Source: Halorussus salinisoli (GTDB lineage Archaea > Halobacteriota > Halobacteria > Halobacteriales > Haladaptataceae). From it: DNA of 64,000 nt. This document shows positions 52,719 to 61,987 of this stretch, piece by piece; position 1 is the first letter of the stretch, and each line of letters starts with the position of its first letter. The notes beneath the pieces are model-generated. The model saw nothing but the letters and a program-made list of their open reading frames with translations. It did no database searches and was not told the DNA's origin. The translations under genes were made by a program, and so were the position numbers. The stretch is from assembly GCA_005239435.1 (NCBI GenBank), contig SZNP01000004.1, positions 620,001-684,000 on the forward strand. The letters run 5' to 3'.

Positions 52719-53636
52719 ATGTCTACTAGCACTGCCAAAGTGATCGGCAACAAGCTCCAAGACGGGTACGAGCGGAGCCGCCAAGTCCTCGACGTCGTTC
52801 TGCGGGACGACTGGGCGAAGATCGGGTTCGGAATCATCGTGGTGTTCTGCTTCCTCGGGCTGTTCGGCCCGGCACTCGCCCCTTACGACCCCATCGAGCA
52901 CACGATGCGCAACGAGGACCAGGAGGTGATGCGGCTCTCCGAACCAACAGCGAACGCGCCCCTCGGGACGACTACGTTCGGCAAGGACATACTGAGCCAG
53001 TTCCTCGCGGGCGCTCGACCCACGTTCATCGTCGGTTTCTTCGGCGGGGTCGGGACCGGCATCATCGGATTCCTCGTCGGACTCACCAGTGGCTACTTTG
53101 GCGGCCGCGTAGACGAGGTGCTGATGCGACTGACGGATCTAACCTTCGCCCTTCCATTCCTGCCAATGGCGCTGCTCATCCTCACGTTCGTGACGCCGAC
53201 CGTGTTCCTCATCGTCGGGGTCATTGTACTCTTCTTCTGGAAGATGCCAGCCCGCGTCATCCGCTCGGAAGTGCTCACCGTCCGCCAACGGACGTTCGTC
53301 AAATCCGCCCGTGCGAGCGGGGCGGGCCACCTGCGGACGATGTTCCTGCACGTCGCGCCGAACGTCCTGCCTGTCGGGTTCCTGTACACTGCCTACGCCG
53401 TCTCGTGGTCCATCGCGGGACAGGCCTCGCTGGCCTTCCTTGGGTTCGGCGATCCCACAACCACGAGCTGGGGTCGGATGCTCCGGCAGGTCTTCGAGTC
53501 CGGAAGTATCCGCGAGGCGTGGTGGTGGGTGCTGCCGCCAGCAATCGGTATCGCCGCAATAACTACTTCGGTCTTCCTCGTCGGACGCTCGTTCGAGGAG
53601 GTCGTCAACCCCGAGATTCGGACTGAGAGGGAGTAA
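52719..53636 (+). CDS. ABC transporter permease (DppC/OppC type)
   Basis: A 305-residue partner permease with the DppC N-terminal domain (LAPYDPIEH...RLSEPTANAPLGTTTFGKDIL). The EAA loop is FVKSARASGAGHLRTMFLHVAPN, and GFGDPTTTSWG follows. It forms the transport channel with the DppB-type subunit. The stop lies one base before the ATPase start. Confidence 0.9.
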   Translation: MSTSTAKVIGNKLQDGYERSRQVLDVVLRDDWAKIGFGIIVVFCFLGLFGPALAPYDPIEHTMRNEDQEVMRLSEPTANAPLGTTTFGKDILSQFLAGARPTFIVGFFGGVGTGIIGFLVGLTSGYFGGRVDEVLMRLTDLTFALPFLPMALLILTFVTPTVFLIVGVIVLFFWKMPARVIRSEVLTVRQRTFVKSARASGAGHLRTMFLHVAPNVLPVGFLYTAYAVSWSIAGQASLAFLGFGDPTTTSWGRMLRQVFESGSIREAWWWVLPPAIGIAAITTSVFLVGRSFEEVVNPEIRTERE

Positions 53637-53637
53637 T

Positions 53638-55689
53638 ATGCCACTACTAGAAGTAGAAGACCTGAAGATAACGTACAGCACGGCCGAAAAGGATGTTCAC
53701 GCGGTCAACGGCGTCTCATTCGACGTCGAGCCCGGAGAGAACTATGGCCTCGTCGGGGAGTCAGGTTGTGGCAAATCGACCATCGCCCACTCGGTTCTCG
53801 GTCTCCTCGACGACAACGCGAACGTCGAACGCGGCGCTGTCCGCTTCGACGGGCGAGACCTCCTCGATCTCAGCGAACGCGAGTGGCAGGACGTTCGCTG
53901 GGAACGGATCGCCTACATCCCACAGAGTGCGATGGACTCGTTGGACCCCGTGATGACCGTGGGCTCACAGATAGTTCAGGCTATCCGAAAGCACCGGAGC
54001 GTAACGAAGTCCGAGGCCCGCGAGCGAGTCGCGGAGGTCTTCGAAATCGTCGGTCTCGATCCAGACCGGACGGGCGACTACCCACACCAGTTCTCTGGCG
54101 GTATGCGCCAGCGCGTCACCATCGCGATGGCGCTCGTCCTCGACCCCGACCTAATCATCGCTGACGAACCGACGACCGGACTGGACGTCATTGTGCAGGA
54201 CAAGATAATCGGTAAACTGCTCGACATCCAGGAGGAAATCGACAGTTCGCTCCTGCTCATCACCCACGACATCGGCGTCGTGGCCGAGACGTGCGACGAC
54301 GTGTCGGTCCTTTACGGCGGGAAGGTGATGGAACAGGGCCGGACGTACGACGTGTTCCGTACGCCGACGAACCCCTACACCATGGGACTTCGAAACTCGT
54401 TCCCGGATATCGACGACCTCGACAGCCACGCCCTCTCGATTCCAGGGTCGCTTCCGGAACTCGATACCGACCCTGACGAGTGTGTGTTCCGGAACCGGTG
54501 TCCGTTCGCTACCGAGGAATGTGCCAAGGCCCACCCGCCACTCGTAGAAGTGGACGACCAGCACTCGGCGTGCTACTACGCCGACGCCGCGCCGGAACTC
54601 CGGGACGACGCTTCGGACCCCGAGACGTGGGGACTGCCGATTGACCTCAATCGTGGGGACCGGGACCTCGGCGAGATTGTACTGGAGACCGACGATCTCT
54701 CGAAATGGTTCGAGCAAACCCAATCGATGCTTCAGCAACTGCTCGCCAAGGAGCCCGACTATGTCAAGGCCGTTCAAGACGTATCTATCGACGTTCGTGA
54801 GGGCGAAATCGTCGGAGTCGCCGGGGAGTCAGGATGTGGTAAGTCGACGCTCGGCGAGGTCATCTCCCTGCTCCAGCGTCGGACTGGCGGCGACATCACC
54901 TTCCGGGGCAAATCGGTGGACGAGTACCTCGACGGGGACATGAAGACGTTCCGCTCGAAGGTACAGTTCATCTTTCAGGACCCGTTCGACTCGCTGAATC
55001 CCCGACAGCGCGTCAGGAGTATCGTTGGAGAGCCGCTGAAGATACAGCGGCGTTCGGCGGACGAAATCGAACGCCGGACGGTCGAGATTCTCTCGGACGT
55101 GGGGCTCGAACCGCCCGAGAGATTTCTTGACAAGTTTCCCCACCAGCTCTCGGGCGGAGAGCGCCAGCGGGTCGCTATCGCTCGGGCACTCGTCCTCGAC
55201 CCGGAACTGCTCATCTGCGACGAACCAGCGTCGATGCTCGACGTGTCGTTGAAGGCCAGCATTCTCAACATCCTTCGAGAGTTCGCCGACGAACGCGGGA
55301 TGGGGGTCGTCTACATCTCCCACGATCTCGCCAGCCTCACCCAGATAACCGACCGTCTTGCAATCATGTACCTTGGCCGAGTGGTCGAGTTCGGCGATAC
55401 CAGCGACGTGATTCGGAACGCGAAACACCCCTACGCCGCGTCGCTCCTCTCGGCCTCTCCGAAGGCCGATCCGGGGATCGACCGCGAACGGGTCTTCCTC
55501 CCGGGCGAGCCGCCGAATCCGATCGACCTCCCGAAGGGGTGTAACTTTGCCCCGCGCTGTCCGAAAGCCCGCGAGGAGTGTCGGCAGTCCGACCCCGCTG
55601 ACGACGAGTTCGCCGACGGCGACCACCGCGCAGCCTGCTACTTCCCGGTGGAGAACGTTGACGAGGAACTGCTGGAGGAGTATAACTGA
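53638..55689 (+). CDS. Fused DppD-DppF ABC transporter ATPase
   Basis: A 683-residue protein with two ABC domains. Each half has Walker A GESGCGKST, a signature (FSGGMRQRV and LSGGERQRV), Walker B (LIIADEPTTGLD and LLICDEPASMLD) and the C-terminal Cys-rich OppD/DppD extension (CVFRNRCPFATEEC and CNFAPRCPKAREEC). The fusion gives a complete ATPase dimer in one chain. Its TGA overlaps the lyase ATG by one base. Confidence 0.92.
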   Translation: MPLLEVEDLKITYSTAEKDVHAVNGVSFDVEPGENYGLVGESGCGKSTIAHSVLGLLDDNANVERGAVRFDGRDLLDLSEREWQDVRWERIAYIPQSAMDSLDPVMTVGSQIVQAIRKHRSVTKSEARERVAEVFEIVGLDPDRTGDYPHQFSGGMRQRVTIAMALVLDPDLIIADEPTTGLDVIVQDKIIGKLLDIQEEIDSSLLLITHDIGVVAETCDDVSVLYGGKVMEQGRTYDVFRTPTNPYTMGLRNSFPDIDDLDSHALSIPGSLPELDTDPDECVFRNRCPFATEECAKAHPPLVEVDDQHSACYYADAAPELRDDASDPETWGLPIDLNRGDRDLGEIVLETDDLSKWFEQTQSMLQQLLAKEPDYVKAVQDVSIDVREGEIVGVAGESGCGKSTLGEVISLLQRRTGGDITFRGKSVDEYLDGDMKTFRSKVQFIFQDPFDSLNPRQRVRSIVGEPLKIQRRSADEIERRTVEILSDVGLEPPERFLDKFPHQLSGGERQRVAIARALVLDPELLICDEPASMLDVSLKASILNILREFADERGMGVVYISHDLASLTQITDRLAIMYLGRVVEFGDTSDVIRNAKHPYAASLLSASPKADPGIDRERVFLPGEPPNPIDLPKGCNFAPRCPKAREECRQSDPADDEFADGDHRAACYFPVENVDEELLEEYN

Positions 55690-56540
55690 TGGCTCACAGA
55701 CGACGGCGCTCGGCACTGTTCACGCCCGCAGACGACGTAGCGATGATGCAGAAGGCCGCGACCACGGCGGCCGACGGCCTCGTGTTCGACCTCGAAGACG
55801 CAGTGCCGGAGGACGCGAAGGGAGACGCTCGTGCGAATCTCGAACGCGTCGTCAACGAGACGGACTTCGGCAACAAGGAGGTCGCAACCCGCATCAACGG
55901 GGTCCGGAGCGACCACTGGAAGACGGACATCGAATCGGCCGTCGAAGCCAAGGTGGATGCGGTCTGCGTCCCGATGGTCGAACACATGACCGAGGTCCAC
56001 CGGGTCCACGACGAGCTCGCGGCCCTCAGTGACGACCCGCCGGTCGTCCGCCTCGGCGTCGAATCGCCCGAGGGCGTGTTCGGCGGGGCCGACATCGCCC
56101 GCGCGGGCGACGAAACGGGGGCGGTCAGTCTCTCGTACGGGATTGCCGACTACTGCCGGGCGATCGGGGCACCGTCCATCACTGACCGGGTGCGCTCCCA
56201 ACTAGAGTTTCTCGTGAGTAGCTACGCCGCACTCGGCGGTCTCGAAGCGTTTGCGTCGGTCTATCTCGATTTGGAAGACGAGCAAGGGCTCCGCCGGGCC
56301 GCCGAGAGTGCCCGCGAAGTCGGGTTCGGCGGGATGGCCGCCATCCATCCAAAACAGCTCTCGGTCATCAACGAGGCCTTTACCCCGAGCGAGGACGAGG
56401 TCGAGCGCGCGCGGCGACTCGTCACAGCGTTCGACGACGCGGAGAAAGACTCGCTGCTCGTCGAGGGCGTCTTCCTCGACACAGCGACCGCGGAGCGGTA
56501 TCGCGAGTTGGTCGAGCAATACGAGCGAGCTTCGGAGTGA
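55689..56540 (+). CDS. CitE-like HpcH/HpaI family lyase (malyl-CoA/citramalyl-CoA lyase type)
   Basis: A 283-residue TIM-barrel lyase with RSALFTPADDVAMMQKA at the start. The metal- and CoA-binding residues are in DGLVFDLEDAVPEDAK (Asp/Glu cluster), ATRINGVRS (Arg), and RLGVESPEGVFGG (Glu), with the C-terminal GFGGMAAIHPKQ. The family cleaves (methyl)malyl-CoA or citramalyl-CoA. It ends the ABC importer operon and faces an ADP-forming acyl-CoA synthetase gene with one base between stops, suggesting that the imported compound is broken down via CoA thioesters. Confidence 0.87.
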   Translation: MAHRRRRSALFTPADDVAMMQKAATTAADGLVFDLEDAVPEDAKGDARANLERVVNETDFGNKEVATRINGVRSDHWKTDIESAVEAKVDAVCVPMVEHMTEVHRVHDELAALSDDPPVVRLGVESPEGVFGGADIARAGDETGAVSLSYGIADYCRAIGAPSITDRVRSQLEFLVSSYAALGGLEAFASVYLDLEDEQGLRRAAESAREVGFGGMAAIHPKQLSVINEAFTPSEDEVERARRLVTAFDDAEKDSLLVEGVFLDTATAERYRELVEQYERASE

Positions 56541-56541
56541 G

Positions 56542-58662
56542 CTACTTCGTCCGGAGCAGCGCATCCACAGCCACTGCACCTTCCTCGGTGACAATGATCG
56601 GATTCAAATCCAGTTCCGCGACGTCCTCAACCTCTACAGCGAGATCGCCGACCCGGACCAGCAAGTCGGCGAGTTCAGTGGCGGGAATCGGCGAACCGTC
56701 GCGACGCTCAGATAGCAACGACCCCAGTTGCGTGGACGCGATGGCGTCTTCTGCGTCGAGATCAGAAAGTGGTGGGACCCGGACCGCTTGGTCCTCCAGT
56801 AGTTCGACCAGTACTCCGCCGGGACCGACCGTCACGAGCGGTCCGAACAGTTCATCGGTCGAAACGCCGACCAGCGCCTCGACGCCGTCCTCGACCATCG
56901 GTTGGACGAGGACACCTTCGATGCTCGCCTCGTCGACGCGTTCGCACGCGTTCGAGACGATTTCTCGATAGGCGTCGGCGGCCGCTTCCCGGGTCTCGAT
57001 GCCGACCCGGACGGCATCCGCGTCGGAACGGTGCGGGAGTGCGGACGAGTCCACCTTGAGAACGACCGGGAAGCCGAGGTCGGTGGCTGCGTCGGCGGCG
57101 GCTTCGGGGTCTGTGACGAGACGGGTCTCGACAGTCGGCACGTCGTAGGCGTCCAGCAATTTTTCCGACTCGGACCACGTGAGCACCGTGTCCTCGGAGA
57201 GATCGAATTCGGCCTCGCTCACCCGGTCTTCGAGCGCCCGACGGCGAGGACGGTCGGCGAGATGCTCCTGGGTCTGGCCGAACTCCACGAGTGAGGCGAC
57301 CGCATCCATACACCGTGCCGGATCGTAGTAGACGGGTACCTCCTCGCGCAACCGCTCGAAGGGAAGCCGCTCGGGGCTGGAGTCGTGGGGCTCCTTCCGA
57401 CCGGTCCAAAGGACGAACACGGGGTCGTCGGCCCGGTCCGCGATCTGTAGCAGGTCGTCGGCGACCCGTTCGGCGCGCTCGTCGACGGCAGACAGACCGA
57501 GGGCGAACACGTACGCGTCGAAGGCGTCGTCGGCGAACAGGGTGTCGGTGATCGCTGGAAGCACCTCCGCACCGTACCCCCGAATGTCGGCGGGGTTGTG
57601 CATCTCACCGAAGGTAAGGAGGTCGTCCATCTCCAGCAGGTCGCGTTCGGTACTTCCCGTGATGTCCGGCAGTTCGAGGTCGTGCTCAGCGGCCATATCT
57701 GCGAGTAAACTGGCGAGGCCACCACTGGTTGAAGCGATACAGACGTTCGATCCCGATGGCGGGTCGAAGTTCGCGTGAGCGTTCGCTCGGCTCAGTAGGT
57801 CGGGAATGTCGGGGACTCGCTGCACGCCTGACTGCGCGAAGGCACCGTCCCACGCAGCGTCGCTCCCGGTCACGGACCCGGTGTGCGAGAGCGTCGCCGC
57901 CTCTGCGGTCTCCGAGCGACCGACTTTGACGGCGAGCACGGGCGTCCCCGACCGGGTCGCGTCGTCAGCGACGGACACGAACCGGCGAGGGTTGGAGATT
58001 CCCTCGATATAGGTACAGATTGCTTCGGTCGACGACTGGTCGGCTAGGTACGAGACGTAGTCGGAGACCGAAAGATCAATTTCGTTGCCGGTAGAGACGA
58101 TGTGCGAAAACGAGATGTCCTCGTCGGTCGCCCGCTCGAAGAATGTAGTAAACGCGAGCGCACCGGACTGGCTGACGAGACCGATAGAACCGGATTCGGG
58201 CTTCCGCGAGCAGGTACTGGTCAGCACCACGCCGTCTCTGGCGTTCGCTACCCCGATGCAGTTCGGGCCTGTTACGCGAATGTCGTACTGCCCGATTACG
58301 TCCGCAAGTTTGGCCGCAAGTTTTTCGCCGGTCTCGTCCGCCTCGCTGAACCCGGCAGTGATGACGAGCGCCGCCGGAACGCCGCGTTTGCCTGCGGTAT
58401 GTACCACATCTATTACGTACTCGCGGGGAACGCTGACGACGACGAGGTCGGGGTCGTCCGGTACCTCTTCGAGCGAGTTGTAACAAGTTCGATTCCAGAC
58501 CTCCTCTCGGCCGGGGTTCACCGGGTAAAGTGTCCCATCAAATCCATAGTTGAGCAGATTGCTCACGAGGTTCGATGAGTAAAACGAGTCCGGACTCGCT
58601 CCGACCACCGCTATCGTCTCGGGACTGAACAGTGATCCGAGAGCCGCACTCTCTTTTGTCAT
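56542..58662 (-). CDS. ADP-forming acetate/acyl-CoA synthetase (fused alpha-beta)
   Basis: A 706-residue fused enzyme that converts acyl-CoA, ADP and phosphate to acid, CoA and ATP. The N-terminal CoA-binding domain (IAVVGASPDSFYSS) and the succinyl-CoA-ligase-like domains with IGLVSQSGALAF are followed by the phosphohistidine site LSHTGSVTGSD. The C-terminal ATP-grasp domain (FPVVLKVDSSALPHRSD, VLVQPMVEDGVEALVGV) completes it. The frame is open upstream to 58734, but the ATG at 58662 fits the family length. It is divergent from the AT-rich tract to its right. Confidence 0.9.
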   Translation of the reverse strand: MTKESAALGSLFSPETIAVVGASPDSFYSSNLVSNLLNYGFDGTLYPVNPGREEVWNRTCYNSLEEVPDDPDLVVVSVPREYVIDVVHTAGKRGVPAALVITAGFSEADETGEKLAAKLADVIGQYDIRVTGPNCIGVANARDGVVLTSTCSRKPESGSIGLVSQSGALAFTTFFERATDEDISFSHIVSTGNEIDLSVSDYVSYLADQSSTEAICTYIEGISNPRRFVSVADDATRSGTPVLAVKVGRSETAEAATLSHTGSVTGSDAAWDGAFAQSGVQRVPDIPDLLSRANAHANFDPPSGSNVCIASTSGGLASLLADMAAEHDLELPDITGSTERDLLEMDDLLTFGEMHNPADIRGYGAEVLPAITDTLFADDAFDAYVFALGLSAVDERAERVADDLLQIADRADDPVFVLWTGRKEPHDSSPERLPFERLREEVPVYYDPARCMDAVASLVEFGQTQEHLADRPRRRALEDRVSEAEFDLSEDTVLTWSESEKLLDAYDVPTVETRLVTDPEAAADAATDLGFPVVLKVDSSALPHRSDADAVRVGIETREAAADAYREIVSNACERVDEASIEGVLVQPMVEDGVEALVGVSTDELFGPLVTVGPGGVLVELLEDQAVRVPPLSDLDAEDAIASTQLGSLLSERRDGSPIPATELADLLVRVGDLAVEVEDVAELDLNPIIVTEEGAVAVDALLRTK

Positions 58663-58876
58663 ACGGTAACTTATCTTTCGTAGTTCTCGGTAATGAGTGG
58701 TTCGCCAGTACTTATCGACGCCGTCCGGAAGCATTATTCATGGAATAAGAAAAATAGTAATATAAATATGTTAAAGTTATATTGAACAAATAGATAAGCA
58801 ATCTTGGATAAGTATATAACTCACCGTTCTGTGGTAACTACTGGTAAAATTAGGGCTGACAAGTAGCCTTTCGCTT

Positions 58877-59071
58877 CTACGGGTCTCCAATGGACCCTGG
58901 GAACAGTTTGATCTCAGTTATCCGATTTTTGTTCAAATGAATTTCGTCTTTTAATTCTTTAGTATGTTTCTTGCAGAGGTACCGCTTACTTGTCTTCCCG
59001 TGCGGGTATTCAATGATAAGCTTGTACGTCGCGTTTCTAGTGCACTCAGGCTTCATTTCGCAATTGGCCAT
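58877..59071 (-). CDS. Small Cys/His-rich protein, putative zinc finger
   Basis: A 64-residue basic protein, MANCEMKPECTRNATYKLII... with a later RYLCKKHTKEL. The Cys-x5-Cys and Cys-x-x-His pairs could form one zinc site. It is more AT-rich than the main genes of the window. No family is recognised; a real gene is plausible. Confidence 0.5.
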   Translation of the reverse strand: MANCEMKPECTRNATYKLIIEYPHGKTSKRYLCKKHTKELKDEIHLNKNRITEIKLFPGSIGDP

Positions 59072-59841
59072 AAGAGAGAGATTCAGTCACAATACTCTTA
59101 GTTCTAGCGTAGAATGAGCTATCGATTGGTTCCAGCAGCGACTCGAGCGCCGAGCCACTCCTCAAGCGTTCTTTGCACTGGCGTGCGCTCAGTATCGCAT
59201 GCCCCTCACGCCCGACCAAGTGAACATAAGTAATTGTACTCCATGTATTAACAATTGGTAGATACGTCCGGCCAAGCTTCCGACCGCGGCGGACGGCCAG
59301 TTCCTCGATTCACGTAGGAATATCGAAAGGGAACACCGGATCAAATATCTATAACCAGACTTCTTCACGACAGGGTGACATCGTAGAGTCGTTATTCACT
59401 GTGCCAGAACGTGACCGAGAGTACTTTACTAACTCTATCAATCCGAGAAATCTTGTCCGGTGAAGTTCTTGAAGCAAGCACAAAGGATATCCCTTACGTC
59501 TAACCAAATCCACTATGGTAAAAATTTATAATTGATTCTAAAGAAATGCGAAAATTATTCTTAAGAATTAAATAAAAGCGCTTCGCTCTCCCCCCGAGGT
59601 TGGTCAAGAGGATCAATATTTCTAGTCCTCAGATTTAAAATTTTTCTTTTAGATAATTTTAACTCGTTCTTCTAAAATTAGGATCTATTTCCCACTATCC
59701 CATATAATTCAATTTTTTATGTCTACATCCCCGTAGAAGGTCGTGTTCTTTTCCTAAAGTAGTGCCCTTCAAACGTAAGGTTCCTTGTCGAATTCAAAGC
59801 TGTGAGGAATCTAAATGGTGGCATGGTGCTCTACTTTGCTG

Positions 59842-59867
59842 GCGTTACAATCCTGAGATTGTAACGC
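59842..59867. promoter_or_regulatory. 26-bp perfect palindrome, site D
   Basis: GCGTTACAATC (59842-59852) and GATTGTAACGC (59857-59867) are perfect 11-bp arms around CTGA. The outer CGTTACA/TGTAACG halves have the same 10-base spacing as sites A, B, C and E. With these long arms it could also form an RNA or DNA hairpin. Confidence 0.6.
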
Positions 59868-60054
59868 TAGGTCTGTTTCCTCGTAATCAATATTCTCTAT
59901 CGTATGATTACGATTTATCGCGGCTGTCTGCGAAAAGCATCTCCTTCGGGAGTTGCCAGCTACTCTGGCGATAGAAGTAATCGGATTCCCCCCTCAAGAA
60001 ATATAATCTACGCATATCTTTCTCCATATTCCAGCATTCCAACTTACTGCGTAT

Positions 60055-60078
60055 TGTTACAGTCATACTATTGTAACA
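60055..60078. promoter_or_regulatory. 24-bp palindrome, site E
   Basis: TGTTACA (60055-60061) and TGTAACA (60072-60078), perfect arms with a 10-base spacer, identical to site A. A TATA-like tatataaaa (about 60137-60144) and a 38-codon ORF follow. Confidence 0.6.
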
Positions 60079-60186
60079 CAGTAGTCGTCGATATCGATAT
60101 TAGCGAGACTCCATGACGAATGATATCGAGGAACGTATATAAAATTGTTTCCATCAGAGAAATTCCGAATCAAGAGCAGCTGGAGG

Positions 60187-60303
60187 ATGCAGACGGACAT
60201 TGATTCGCTCAACGAACATCAGAACGAGACTTTCTGGCGCTTTACAGAGGGGCATGCCGGTGAGCAAGTGGCTGGTCTCGTTGTGATTTTACCGAGGCGG
60301 TAA
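60187..60303 (+). CDS. Possible 38-residue protein
   Basis: The frame MQTDIDSLNEHQNETFWRFT... ends in LVVILPRR. A TATA-like element lies about 45 bases upstream and GGAGG sits directly before the ATG, although too close for a normal ribosome-binding site. It could be an N-terminal remnant of a longer gene. No family recognised. Confidence 0.3.
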   Translation: MQTDIDSLNEHQNETFWRFTEGHAGEQVAGLVVILPRR

Positions 60304-60349
60304 GAGCTCTGAACGACGATAGAGAGAGGATCACGGTTAAATCGCGTCT

Positions 60350-61120
60350 CTACAGGTAAGCGATGTTTAGTTCCAGTTCGTTGACTGTCCCGCGAAGGAG
60401 GTCCGGGATCTCCTGTTGCTTCTCATCGCCAGCCAGTCTGTGAGTCGGACCGGAAATACTGATTGCGCCGAGAACGCGGTCGCTTGCGCTCATCACCGGG
60501 ACACCGAACGCCCAGAGCCGCTCCGTGTTCTCCTCCTTGGCGATGCTGTAGCCTCTCTCTCGTGTTTCCTGTAGTTCGTCGAAGAGGCTGTCTTGAGTCG
60601 TGATCGTGTTCTCGGTCATCTTCGGGAGACCACGACGCTCGACGATCTCCGTAACCCTGCTCTCGGGCAAGAAGGTGAGGATGGCCTTTCCGGCGGCGGT
60701 CGAGTGCATGTGAATGCGTTTCCCGGGACGAGAGTCCGTTTGGACCGCGTGCTCCCCGGACTCCCGGTAGAGATAGACCCCCATCCCGTGTTCCTCGACG
60801 ATGAATTGGACGCGCTCTTCCGTCTTCTCGGCGAGCTCCTCCACAGAGCCCTCGATGAGTTCGTACTCCTTCTTGCGCGTTCTCGTGTACTCTCCGAGGT
60901 CGAGAAAGCGGTGGCTAACGTAGTAGATATCCCCTCGCTTGGTGAGATACTCCAGTTGTTCAAGCGTGCTGAGATATCGATGGACGGTACTTTTCGCCAT
61001 GTTCAGGTGGTTGGCAATTTCGGTCAAACGGGCGCCGTCCAGGTCGCGAATCGCCTCTATGACCACGAAGGTCGTTTCGACCGATTTAATCGGTCTGGGG
61101 CCTGTCGGTTTGGTCATCAC
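60350..61120 (-). CDS. IclR-family transcriptional regulator (second)
   Basis: A 256-residue IclR protein with an HTH near residues 30-55 (RLTEIANHLNMAKSTVHRYLS) and the effector domain (HMHSTAAGKAILTFLPE, LGAISISGPTHRLAGD). A TTAAATAG box about 27 bases upstream supports a start at 61120 or 61117. It probably controls the racemase/MDR/enolase-family genes to its right or the transporter operon to its left. It is clearly different in sequence from the IclR at 6713. Confidence 0.9.
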   Translation of the reverse strand: MMTKPTGPRPIKSVETTFVVIEAIRDLDGARLTEIANHLNMAKSTVHRYLSTLEQLEYLTKRGDIYYVSHRFLDLGEYTRTRKKEYELIEGSVEELAEKTEERVQFIVEEHGMGVYLYRESGEHAVQTDSRPGKRIHMHSTAAGKAILTFLPESRVTEIVERRGLPKMTENTITTQDSLFDELQETRERGYSIAKEENTERLWAFGVPVMSASDRVLGAISISGPTHRLAGDEKQQEIPDLLRGTVNELELNIAYL

Positions 61121-61987
61121 CTCTAGGACAATCTACCAGAAGCTATTTAATGTTTCCGCAGATGGAACGACAGAGTCTCCTAATTCGAGGAACGGTTAGC
61201 CAAATTTGATTTCGCGAGACCGAAGCGTCCGAACAATTTCATGCGTTTAACTCTCGAAGGCTCCAAACGGTTTATTTCCATTTTTTCTTTCTCAAATTTC
61301 CCGTCGACGCTGAGCCTCAATGTGTTCCTTCGAGACCATGGACGAATCGGTCATAAAGGCCCACAATGCAGAAACATTAATTTACAGTGAAGAAATTCCT
61401 GTCACATCGTATCGCGTATTACTTGGCTGCTACGGGCAAACTGGAACAGCTGTTATAAAGTACCGCCATGACGAACAATACACGTTACCAATACTCAATA
61501 ATTTTTGAAGCAATCTCCGGCCGATACCCTCCGATGACCGGCGATGTCGGTGGTATTGACGACAATAGGATCTGTACTCGAGAGACAACGATTCCGGAGA
61601 CCACCGCTACGAACGCAGGTGGTTGATTGTACTAAGCGCGTTCGAGATGAGAAAATCGCGTAAAGACGGCCACCTCGAAATCGGAGTTCACGGATTATAA
61701 CGGAAAACATCACCAGACCCACTATTTAAAGTCCCGAGTCGTGGGACATCATAACAGTAGGGGAAGTAGCCCAGAGCGATTCCTAGAGTGACGTTCCGTA
61801 CTGACGGGAAGGGCAGAGAAATCGAGAGACGATTAGGAAATCTTCGGGTACCTACCGTTCTAACGCGGTCAAGCACGCTCACGCTCCTCTGATTAGTTGG
61901 ATTGAACAATAGCTCCGAGAATAGGCGACTTCCCTGCAGAGGGAATACGAGTCGTCTCGGGCCGAATTGCTAGCATCGAACCGCCGA
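61121..61987. other. Intergenic region
   Basis: About 870 bp between the IclR start and the MDR gene stop. Short open frames are present (for example 61320-61508) but lack a coding-like composition. A GTCCC-N7-GGGAC repeat (about 61731-61747) with a nearby ctatttaaag box is the only notable element. Confidence 0.5.

Larger units (their letters stand above)
59072..60186. other. AT-rich tract with palindromes, little coding
   Basis: More than 1 kb without a convincing gene. Base composition is clearly AT-rich, most at 59510-59760. It holds palindromes D and E of the GTTAC-N12-GTAAC set. A minus-strand coding-like stretch around 59110-59225 (VHLVGREGHAILSARQCKERL...) may be a gene remnant but is not identified. 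Confidence 0.55.

Noticed and set aside
59762..59974. 70-codon open frame in the AT-rich tract
   Set aside because: It runs through palindrome D and has a composition unlike the genes of the window.
61320..61508. 62-codon open frame in the IclR-MDR gap
   Set aside because: No start context, coding bias or family resemblance supports it.
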